NCBI GenBank assembly: GCA_937982605.1 | Contig: CALJLC010000119.1 | Location: 1-12,491, forward strand | From: an uncultured Gemmatimonadales bacterium | Lineage (GTDB): Bacteria > Gemmatimonadota > Gemmatimonadetes > Longimicrobiales > Gaopeijiaceae | Length of the DNA stretch: 12,491 nucleotides | Direction of reading: 5' to 3' | Shown here: positions 6,895-12,491 of the stretch, piece after piece | Position numbering within the stretch: position 1 is the stretch's first letter | How the letters are laid out: each line of letters opens with the position of its first letter | Program-made: the position numbers and the translations under genes | Notes under the pieces: model-generated | What the model saw: only the letters and a program-made list of their open reading frames with translations | Database searches by the model: none | Told to the model about the DNA's origin: nothing

Positions 6895-6912
6895 GCTCAC
6901 GACCGGGTGAGC
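6895..6912. terminator. Hairpin at the convergent gene ends
   Basis: GCTCAC (6895-6900) pairs with GTGAGC (6907-6912) around a six-base loop, just after the unnamed gene and including the stop codon of the deacetylase. It could be a bidirectional stop signal for two convergent genes only 20 bp apart. There is no T-tract and the stem is short, so support is weak. Confidence 0.2.
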
Positions 6913-7889
6913 CGCCGGCGGATGTATCGGAGCCCGGACATGACCCCGCTGAGCTCCGCCTCCAGCTCGATCTCGGAGTGCGACTCCCCGAGGATGAGAC
7001 GCGGCAGGGCGAGTGCGTCGTCGGTGCCGTCGGCGAGTCCGAGCACGGTCGTCGTGGCCGAGACGACACCCGCCCGGCGCAGGCCCTCGTGCATGGCCGG
7101 ATCGTGCACCCCCGACGGGTAGCAGAAGTGGCGGAAGCCGCCGGGGTTCCGGTCCAGGACCTCGGCCAGGTCCGCCCGGTTCATGACCACCTCCCGCTCC
7201 ACCTCTTCCGCGGTGCGCTCGGGCAGCAGGTGATTGCGGGTATGGAGCTGGACGTCCAGGCCTTCCGCGAAGACCGCTCGCAGCTCCTCCGGAGACATGT
7301 AGTCGAACCGGCGACTGGTCCTGATCTCCCCCGGGTCGGCCCCGAGGTCCGCGGCGAGGGACTCCGCGGCCGCCAGTCGCTCTTCGATGGTGGAGTGCCC
7401 GGGCACCGGCTCCGTGCGGGCGAGGGCGTCGCCGTAGGACCGCGGATCCCCGCCGTACTCCTGGATGACGTAGCGGGCCATCACGTGCGGCACCGGATGT
7501 CCGGAGAGCAGCGTCCCCGAGTCCACGTAGAGCGTGGCGGGCATCCCTCTCGTCCGTAGCTCGGGCCACATGTCCACGAAGGTGGAGTACCAGCCGTCGT
7601 CGATCGTGATCACGACGGGGGCCGGCGGAAGGTCGTGCGCTCCGAACATCCCCTCGACGGCTTCGTCGAGGCTCACGACGGGGTAGCCGCCGGCGCGCAC
7701 CACGTCGAGGTGCTCCCGGAAGCGAGCGGCGGTCATGAAGAGGGCGTCGCCGGGAAAGCGGCTGGACCCTCGCCACACACCGTGATAGCAGAGGATGCGC
7801 ACCCGGTGTCGGGTGATCCGGCGCGCGAGCGCGAAGACTCCCAGGGCACGCAGCAGCCTCAGGAGTCCCAGTTTGAGGTGTCGGCGCAT
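6897..7889 (-). CDS. Polysaccharide deacetylase (CE4 / NodB-like)
   Basis: Metal-dependent N-deacetylase of the carbohydrate esterase 4 type, 330 aa. Motifs: CYHGVW at 34-39, TIDDGW at 95-100 (Asp97 catalytic base and Asp98 metal ligand by family rule), HTRNH at 216-220 (the two His metal ligands), and FCYPSG at 255-260. The full metal triad is present. The start is ATG 7889, where family similarity begins; the frame is open far upstream across the FemAB gene, which I treat as chance. The N-terminus is basic (MRRHLKLGLL) with a short hydrophobic stretch that could be a weak signal or anchor; cell location is undecided. It is divergent from FemAB and convergent with the unnamed gene. In exopolysaccharide loci such enzymes remove N-acetyl groups from amino sugars; here a freed amine could be the acceptor for acylation (inference). 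Confidence 0.9.
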   Translation of the reverse strand: MRRHLKLGLLRLLRALGVFALARRITRHRVRILCYHGVWRGSSRFPGDALFMTAARFREHLDVVRAGGYPVVSLDEAVEGMFGAHDLPPAPVVITIDDGWYSTFVDMWPELRTRGMPATLYVDSGTLLSGHPVPHVMARYVIQEYGGDPRSYGDALARTEPVPGHSTIEERLAAAESLAADLGADPGEIRTSRRFDYMSPEELRAVFAEGLDVQLHTRNHLLPERTAEEVEREVVMNRADLAEVLDRNPGGFRHFCYPSGVHDPAMHEGLRRAGVVSATTTVLGLADGTDDALALPRLILGESHSEIELEAELSGVMSGLRYIRRRLTRS

Positions 7890-8006
7890 CAGGTAGGCGG
7901 GGGGGCGTACGAAGACACACTTCAAGCTTGTGAGCCTTCGCCCTCGCGGCGCAACCGAGAATGTTCCGTGCCCTCCACGCGGACCGGTGCGATACCTTTG
8001 AGCGTG
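7890..8006. promoter_or_regulatory. Divergent region between deacetylase and FemAB genes
   Basis: These 117 bp must contain promoters for both directions. The only features I see are the 8-bp palindrome CAAGCTTG at 7923-7930 and a G-run at about 7899-7905. No clear -35/-10 pair stands out, and no Shine-Dalgarno is obvious before either start. Confidence 0.3.
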
Positions 8007-9068
8007 ATGGAGACCCTGAAGAGGAGTGCATCGGTTTTGAGCCTCAGCGTCGAGGCATTCTCGACCGACTCGGCGGCCGAGTGGGACGCTTTTGCCCGGT
8101 CGTGCCCGGGGTGGACCCCGTACCACACCCACGGGTGGCGCCAGGTGGTCGAATCCGTGCACGGACATCCGTGCGAGTACCTCGGCGCCCGTGACCAGGA
8201 CGGCGCCCTCCGGGGAGTTCTCCCGCTCTGCCGAGTGAAGAGCCCGGTCTTCGGTCACTATCTCGTGTCGGTTCCGTTCGCCAACTACGGAGGTCCGCTC
8301 GGCAGCCCCGAAGCCGTGCGGGCCCTCGTGGCCCGGGCGGTCCAGCGCGCGGACGAGACCGGCGCCGACCTCCTCGAGCTCAGGTCGAGCCACGAGCTCC
8401 CGGTGGAGCTGGAGCCTTCCCACCGGAAGATCACGGTCCTCCTCGACCTCCCCGAAGGCGACCCGGAGCCCCTGTGGAAGGGCCTGAAGGCCAAGGTCCG
8501 GAGCCAGGTGCGCCGACCGATGAAGGAGGGCGTCGAGGTACGCTTCGGCGCCGACCAGCTCGACGCCTTCTACCGGGTGTTCTCGCGGCACATGCGGGAC
8601 CTGGGGACGCCCGTCCAGCCGCCGGCCCTCTTTCGGAAGGCGCTCGACGTCTTCGACCGGGGGATCTGGTTCGGGGTCGCCTACCTCGGCGAGAGCCCGG
8701 TGGCGGCGGGGTGCGGGTTCCGCTGGGCGGACCGCTTCGAGCTCGTCTGGGCCTCTTCTCTGCGGGAGCACAGCCGCACGGCGCCGAACATGCTTCTCTA
8801 CTGGCGCTTCATGGAGGAGTGCATCGGAGACGGCGCGGCGGTGTTCGACTTCGGCCGCTGCACACCGGGCGGAGGAACGCATCGTTTCAAGGGGCAGTGG
8901 GGAGGGCGAGACGAGGCGCTCTGGTGGTACCAGCACGGACCGAAGGCAGGAGGGGGCACGCCGTCCCCGGACTCCGGGCCCTTCGCGCTGGCCGTTCGGG
9001 CCTGGCAGCGGCTCCCGGTGCCGCTGGCCAACGCGATCGGCCCCCGGATCGTGAGGTACATCCCCTGA
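8007..9068 (+). CDS. FemAB/GNAT-fold acyltransferase, PEP-CTERM-associated type
   Basis: FemAB-like protein with two GNAT-type halves, 353 aa. In the first half PYHTHGWRQVVES (38-50) and FANYGGPLGS (91-100) are typical; in the second half LKAKVRSQVRRPMKEGVEV at 160-178 matches the basic segment of these proteins, followed by FSRHMRDLGTP (192-202), APNMLLYWRFMEE (259-271), FDFGRCTPGGGTHRFKGQWG (280-299) and a C-terminal tail. This layout matches the PEP-CTERM/exosortase-associated FemAB family as I remember it. Classical FemAB proteins transfer aminoacyl groups from aminoacyl-tRNA to amines; members in glycan loci may use other acyl donors. The start is ATG 8007; a GTG lies directly before it in frame. 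Its stop overlaps the likely CTG start of the DegT gene. Inferred role: attaching the ACP-made acyl group to an amino sugar. Confidence 0.88.
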   Translation: METLKRSASVLSLSVEAFSTDSAAEWDAFARSCPGWTPYHTHGWRQVVESVHGHPCEYLGARDQDGALRGVLPLCRVKSPVFGHYLVSVPFANYGGPLGSPEAVRALVARAVQRADETGADLLELRSSHELPVELEPSHRKITVLLDLPEGDPEPLWKGLKAKVRSQVRRPMKEGVEVRFGADQLDAFYRVFSRHMRDLGTPVQPPALFRKALDVFDRGIWFGVAYLGESPVAAGCGFRWADRFELVWASSLREHSRTAPNMLLYWRFMEECIGDGAAVFDFGRCTPGGGTHRFKGQWGGRDEALWWYQHGPKAGGGTPSPDSGPFALAVRAWQRLPVPLANAIGPRIVRYIP

Positions 9069-11815
9069 TCGCGGCGACCCGTCGTCAGCTTCCCGTGTAT
9101 TCCCCCGTCTCGTGGGCGGCCGTGCGCCGGGGAGTGCGCGCCACCGGAAGGGGCGCTGCGCGGGCGGAGCGGTCGGAGCTCGAGCGCCTGCTCGCCGAAC
9201 GGTTCGGCGCGGCGGACGTGCTTCTCACGGACTCGGGCACCTCGGCGCTCCGGCTGGCCATGAGCGGTCTGTCCGGGGGTCGACCCGTCGCGGTGCCGGC
9301 GTACAGCTGCTACGACATCGTCACGGCGGCGGTCGGGGCCGGAGCCCGCGTGGTCTTCTACGACGTCGACCCGGCGACGCTCGGTCCGGATCCGGCGTCC
9401 CTCGCACGGGCCGCGTCGGCCGAACCGTCCGCGGTGGTCGTGTGCCACCTCTTCGGGCACCTCGTGGACCTCGGCGCCGTGCGCGCCGCGGTGGGCGACG
9501 TGCGCATCATCGAGGACGCGGCCCAGGGGGTGGGGGGCGAGCTGGACGGTCGGCCCCTGGGGAGCTTCGGCTCGCTCTCTGTGCTCAGCTTCGGGCGCGG
9601 AAAGGGTATGACGGGGGGGAGCGGCGGCGCGCTGCTCGCCCACGACGAGGCCGGGGTGGAGGCGGTGGAGCGAGCGCGACGGACTCTGGCGCCGCCGCAG
9701 CGGGGTGCACGGCCGCTCGCGGCTCTGGCCGCGCAGCTCGTGCTCGGGCGTCCGTCCGTCTACGGGATCCCCGCCTCGCTCCCCTTCCTCCACCTCGGAG
9801 AGACGAGATACCACGAGCCGTGGACGCCCGGGGTGATGGCCGGCTCCGCCTGCGGCGCCCTCTCGGCCACGCTTCCGCTGGCTGCGAGTGAGCGGTCGGT
9901 CCGGCGCGTGAACGCCCTGCGTCTGGAGCGGGCCCTGGAGGGCTGCGGGTGGGCGTCGACGTTCGCTTCGGTGCCGGGCGGCACACCCGGGTACCTCCGC
10001 CTCCCCGCGCTGCTGCGGAGCGAGCCGCCTCCGGGGGAGCTCGAGTCGGCAGGCAGGCTGGGGATCGCCGGTGGCTACCCGCGGCCCCTGACGGAGCTGC
10101 CCAGCATCGCGGAGTGGAGGGTCGACGATCACCCGATGCCGGGCGCCTCCGCGCTCGCCCGGGCTCTGGTGACCCTCCCCACGCATTCGCTCCTCTCCGA
10201 GCCCGATCTGCGGGCGCTCGAGGCGTGGCTCGCGGCAGCACGTGAGCGTCTCGCCGCGGGGTCGGGAGGCGACGGGACGGTGACCGGGGCGGGTACGGAC
10301 ACGGCGGAACAGCCGTACGAGATCAAGCGGCTCGGCCGTCACTCCCTCGTCTACGGCATCGGGAACCTGCTGACCAAGGCGGTCGGCTTCCTGATGCTGC
10401 CGATCTACACCAATCTGCTGACGCCCGCCGACTACGGCGTGCTCGCGCTCGTCTTCATGACGTTCGAGGTGGTGACGATCGTGGCCGGGTCGAGGATCGC
10501 GATCGGGATCTTCCACTTCTTCCACAAGGAAGACACCGACGCGGGCCGGGCCCGCGTCCTGTCCACGGCGTTCGTGGTGCTCGCGTGCACGTACACCGTG
10601 GCGGCGTTCATCACCATGCTCGCCGCCCCGCAGATCGCGGTCTTCGTCTTCGGGGAGGGCGAGCGCAACGCGCTGTATCTCCAGGTCGCCGCGGGCTCGA
10701 TGGCGTTCGAGGGCCTCTTCCTCGTGCCGATCGCGCTCCTGCAGCTGGAAGAGCGCTCGGGACTGTACGTGGGCGTGAACATGGTGCGCCTGCTGATGCA
10801 GGTGGTGCTGAACCTGATCTTCCTCATCCCGCTGGACATGGGGATCCTCGGGGTTCTGCTGAGCTCGCTCATCACCTACGCCGTCGTCGGCATCGTGCTC
10901 GCGGTCCAGCTGATCCGCCGGGTGGGCATCCACTTCGACACGACGAAGGCCCGGTCCTTTCTCCGTTTCGGGCTGCCCCTCGTGCTCATGCAGGTGGCCA
11001 CGTTCATCTCGACGTTCGGGGACCGCTATTTCCTGAACGCCGCGAGCACCACGGAGCAGGTCGGGCTGTACTCGCTCGCGTACCAGTTCGGCTTCCTGGT
11101 GGCCCAGATCGGGTTCACGCCCTTCCACGGAATCTGGGACCCGCAGCGCTTCGCGATCGCGAAGCGCCCGGATCGGGATCAGATCTTCGCCCGGGTCTTC
11201 GTCTACCTGAACATCCTGCTGCTCTCCGTGGCGCTCGGTGTGGCCCTCTTCGGTAGCGACGTCATCCGGCTCATGGCCAACGACGACTTCCACGCCGCGG
11301 GCGTCTACGTACCCGTCCTGGCCCTGGCGTACGTCTTCCAGGCGTGGGGCAGCTTCCTGAACCTCGGGATCTACCTCACCGAACGGACGGGGTACTTCGC
11401 GCTGGCCAACTGGGCGGCGGCGGTCGTCGCGATCGCGGGCTACGTCCTGCTCATTCCCGAGTGGACGGTGTGGGGAGCGACCGTCACGACGCTTCTGAGC
11501 CTCATGACCCGGGCGGTGCTGGCGCACGTCTTCAGCCAGCGGCTCTGGCGGGTCGAGTACCAATGGCGGCCGATCGTGATCCTGGTCACGGTCGCGGTCA
11601 CCGCGGGCGCCATCGGGGCCCTCCTGCCGCCGCTACCGATCGTCTCTTCCATCGCGGCCCACCTGGGACTGTTCCTCGTCTACGCCGTCCTCGTGTGGAT
11701 CCTCCCGATCCTGGACGCCGAGGAGCGCGCGGCGGCCCGTCGGACGGTCGCCGCGCAGGTGGCGGCCCGTCTGGGGCGGGCTCGACCGGGCGCCGCCTCC
11801 GGTCGGGGAGGCTGA
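9065..11815 (+). CDS. DegT/DnrJ/EryC1 aminotransferase, frame continuous with the flippase
   Basis: The first ~400 residues are a DegT-family PLP aminotransferase, which makes amino sugars from keto-sugar nucleotides. Motifs: LLTDSGTSAL at 53-62, CHLFGH at 127-132, EDAAQGVGG at 150-158, and SFGRGKGMTGGSGG at 175-188 with Lys180 as the PLP lysine. Start: CTG 9065 overlaps the FemAB stop (CTGA) and has GAGGT at 9053-9057, seven bases away; GTG 9095 is the nearest conventional start but lacks a Shine-Dalgarno. The aminotransferase normally ends near ALEAWLAAARERLAAG (about residue 399), yet no stop codon occurs in this frame until the flippase stop at 11815, giving a 916-residue open frame as written. 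A TGA in the next frame at 10281-10283 overlaps a GTG start, so a one-base shift would restore the usual two-gene arrangement. See findings. Confidence 0.82.
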   Translation: MIAATRRQLPVYSPVSWAAVRRGVRATGRGAARAERSELERLLAERFGAADVLLTDSGTSALRLAMSGLSGGRPVAVPAYSCYDIVTAAVGAGARVVFYDVDPATLGPDPASLARAASAEPSAVVVCHLFGHLVDLGAVRAAVGDVRIIEDAAQGVGGELDGRPLGSFGSLSVLSFGRGKGMTGGSGGALLAHDEAGVEAVERARRTLAPPQRGARPLAALAAQLVLGRPSVYGIPASLPFLHLGETRYHEPWTPGVMAGSACGALSATLPLAASERSVRRVNALRLERALEGCGWASTFASVPGGTPGYLRLPALLRSEPPPGELESAGRLGIAGGYPRPLTELPSIAEWRVDDHPMPGASALARALVTLPTHSLLSEPDLRALEAWLAAARERLAAGSGGDGTVTGAGTDTAEQPYEIKRLGRHSLVYGIGNLLTKAVGFLMLPIYTNLLTPADYGVLALVFMTFEVVTIVAGSRIAIGIFHFFHKEDTDAGRARVLSTAFVVLACTYTVAAFITMLAAPQIAVFVFGEGERNALYLQVAAGSMAFEGLFLVPIALLQLEERSGLYVGVNMVRLLMQVVLNLIFLIPLDMGILGVLLSSLITYAVVGIVLAVQLIRRVGIHFDTTKARSFLRFGLPLVLMQVATFISTFGDRYFLNAASTTEQVGLYSLAYQFGFLVAQIGFTPFHGIWDPQRFAIAKRPDRDQIFARVFVYLNILLLSVALGVALFGSDVIRLMANDDFHAAGVYVPVLALAYVFQAWGSFLNLGIYLTERTGYFALANWAAAVVAIAGYVLLIPEWTVWGATVTTLLSLMTRAVLAHVFSQRLWRVEYQWRPIVILVTVAVTAGAIGALLPPLPIVSSIAAHLGLFLVYAVLVWILPILDAEERAAARRTVAAQVAARLGRARPGAASGRGG
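10280..11815 (+). CDS. Wzx-like polysaccharide flippase (MOP/MVF superfamily)
   Basis: Multispanning lipid-linked oligosaccharide flippase, 511 aa if started at GTG 10280. A Shine-Dalgarno-like GGGAGG at 10264-10269 lies 10 bases upstream. The leader before KRLGRHSLVYGIGNLL looks like the normal short cytoplasmic tail of such flippases. About twelve to fourteen hydrophobic spans are visible, for example at 22-43, 52-72, 95-118, 139-155, 168-184, 188-212, 229-245, 262-282, 304-325, 342-363, 374-392, 398-418, 431-449 and 456-476. The motif LTPADYGVLALV at 47-58 is typical of the polysaccharide-biosynthesis (Wzx/RfbX) family. It would move the finished repeat unit across the inner membrane. It could instead be the C-terminal half of a genuine fusion with the DegT enzyme. 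The stop at 11813-11815 is one base from the stop of the convergent GNAT gene. Confidence 0.88.
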   Translation: MTGAGTDTAEQPYEIKRLGRHSLVYGIGNLLTKAVGFLMLPIYTNLLTPADYGVLALVFMTFEVVTIVAGSRIAIGIFHFFHKEDTDAGRARVLSTAFVVLACTYTVAAFITMLAAPQIAVFVFGEGERNALYLQVAAGSMAFEGLFLVPIALLQLEERSGLYVGVNMVRLLMQVVLNLIFLIPLDMGILGVLLSSLITYAVVGIVLAVQLIRRVGIHFDTTKARSFLRFGLPLVLMQVATFISTFGDRYFLNAASTTEQVGLYSLAYQFGFLVAQIGFTPFHGIWDPQRFAIAKRPDRDQIFARVFVYLNILLLSVALGVALFGSDVIRLMANDDFHAAGVYVPVLALAYVFQAWGSFLNLGIYLTERTGYFALANWAAAVVAIAGYVLLIPEWTVWGATVTTLLSLMTRAVLAHVFSQRLWRVEYQWRPIVILVTVAVTAGAIGALLPPLPIVSSIAAHLGLFLVYAVLVWILPILDAEERAAARRTVAAQVAARLGRARPGAASGRGG

Positions 11816-11816
11816 G

Positions 11817-12491
11817 TCAGGGCGACGTCGAGGCGCGCGGCTCGGTCGGGACGGGGCGCCACATGCGGCCCGTCCAGCCCCCCGCGGCGACGATCTTCCG
11901 CCAGCCGATCCCCTCGTAGAACCGGATCGCCGTCGCGTTGTCGGGATGCACCGAGAGCTCCATGCGGTCGAACCCGCCCCTCGCCGCGCGTCGGGCGGCC
12001 TCCTCGACCAGGCGCGCGCCCACTCCGTGGCCACGGGCCGAAGGAGCCACGGCGATCGCGAGCAGCTCCCACGCGGAACCGCTGGGATCCGGCATCTCGG
12101 GCGTCGGCTCCTCGGGCGCCGGCGGAGCGTCCGCGGGCCCCCGTGAGCGAGCGAAGGGGCTGAGCCGCTGCCGAACGGAAGGGTGGAACAAGAGCCACGG
12201 ACGTACGAGCACCCTCGACGCGGCGAACGCCATGTTGGATCGCAGGTAGCCGGGGATCAGGCTGCCGAACCGCCCCCCGATCAGGACCCCGACCAGAGCG
12301 CCGTCGAGACGCGCTCCGAACCCCTCGGAATCGTGGGGTCCCCGGAGCAGCCACGCGTAGTATCTGCGGGTGGCCTCCAGACCCATCCGGCTTACCAGGT
12401 CGTCGGGAAATCCGGCCCGGTGGATCGCCGCCGCAGCGGCGAGGTCGGCTTCTCCGATGTCACCGAGGCGAAGCTCTTGGGCCGGGCCGGG
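11817..12491 (-). CDS. GNAT-family N-acetyltransferase, 5' end outside the window
   Basis: Gcn5-related acetyltransferase; 224 codons plus stop are visible and the frame is open to the window edge. The acetyl-CoA loop is VAPSARGHGVGARLVEEA, with the RGHGVG core (R/Q-x-x-G-x-G/A) at about 153-158 of the visible part, followed by ELSVHPDNATAIRFYEGIGW, a standard motif B. A Met at 12386 could serve as start, but the 35 codons before it (ending HRAGFPDDLVSR) also read like the N-terminal strand and helix of GNAT proteins, so I extend to the edge. A Pro/Ala-rich insert (about 118-138) sits before the core strand. The acceptor is unknown; in this locus it could be an amino sugar, protein or small amine. 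Its stop is one base from the flippase stop, convergent, with no room for a terminator. Confidence 0.82.
   Translation of the reverse strand, partial: PGPAQELRLGDIGEADLAAAAAIHRAGFPDDLVSRMGLEATRRYYAWLLRGPHDSEGFGARLDGALVGVLIGGRFGSLIPGYLRSNMAFAASRVLVRPWLLFHPSVRQRLSPFARSRGPADAPPAPEEPTPEMPDPSGSAWELLAIAVAPSARGHGVGARLVEEAARRAARGGFDRMELSVHPDNATAIRFYEGIGWRKIVAAGGWTGRMWRPVPTEPRASTSP

Noticed and set aside
5923..8031. A minus-strand open frame of about 700 codons across the unnamed gene and the deacetylase
   Set aside because: Out of frame with the deacetylase, which has full CE4 motifs; the peptide is Arg/Pro/Gly-rich and without motifs, so it is an effect of GC content.
7890..8936. N-terminal extension of the deacetylase frame up to 8936
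   Set aside because: It overlaps the FemAB gene on the opposite strand, and similarity to CE4 proteins begins at ATG 7889.
8798..11563. A 921-codon open frame on the minus strand opposite FemAB, DegT and the flippase
   Set aside because: Antisense frame of real GC-rich genes; the peptide is biased to Arg/Asp/Glu/His/Gly with no domain, and the plus strand carries clear family motifs throughout.
1..12491. tRNA or rRNA genes, CRISPR arrays, insertion sequences, attachment sites
   Set aside because: Looked for by eye on both strands: no tRNA-like cloverleaf, no regularly spaced direct repeats, no transposase or integrase, and no terminal inverted repeats flanking the locus.

Overview
This window looks like an accessory exopolysaccharide / envelope-modification locus from a GC-rich, probably Gram-negative bacterium. 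The evidence is strong G/C at third codon positions, several GTG starts, and a Wzx-type flippase together with CE4 deacetylase, FemAB-like and DegT-like genes. The set of AMP-ligase, group IV PLP decarboxylase, small acyl carrier protein and FemAB protein resembles genes known to travel with exosortase A / PEP-CTERM systems. No exosortase and no PEP-CTERM protein lies in the window. A Gemmatimonadota-like or other GC-rich soil or marine lineage is a guess.

Layout. Positions 1-1242 (minus strand) hold an acyl carrier protein (ACP) followed by an acyl-CoA dehydrogenase. The dehydrogenase frame is broken by an in-frame TAA at 65-67 but stays open to the window edge. Positions 1243-1462 are a divergent control region with a 9-bp inverted repeat. 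Positions 1463-1732 (plus) hold a second, dissimilar ACP. Positions 1770-5834 (minus) form a tight cluster, read in the order AMP-dependent ligase, PLP decarboxylase (GTGA overlap), glycine-amidinotransferase-like enzyme. Positions 5956-6876 (plus) hold a protein I cannot name. Positions 6897-7889 (minus) hold a polysaccharide deacetylase. Positions 8007-11815 (plus) hold a FemAB-like transferase, a DegT/DnrJ/EryC1 aminotransferase and a Wzx-like flippase; the last two share one frame with no stop codon between them. Positions 11817-12491 (minus) hold a GNAT acetyltransferase cut by the window end.

How the genes could work together (inference). The ligase would activate an acid, perhaps an amino acid, and load it on one of the two ACPs. 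The decarboxylase could act on the carrier-bound amino acid, as BtrK does on glutamyl-BtrI in butirosin biosynthesis. The amidinotransferase would move an amidino group from arginine to the freed amine, and the dehydrogenase could oxidise the carrier-bound chain. The DegT enzyme (amino sugar), deacetylase (free amine), FemAB/GNAT proteins (acyl transfer) and flippase (export) would then build and decorate a surface glycan. A carrier-bound guanidino-acyl decoration of a polysaccharide would be unusual and is the main hypothesis of this report.

There are three sequence oddities: the in-frame stop in the dehydrogenase, the missing stop between DegT and flippase, and a probable CTG start for DegT overlapping the FemAB stop. 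I saw no RNA genes, insertion sequences, CRISPR arrays or attachment sites. No gene-free stretch exceeds about 220 bases.
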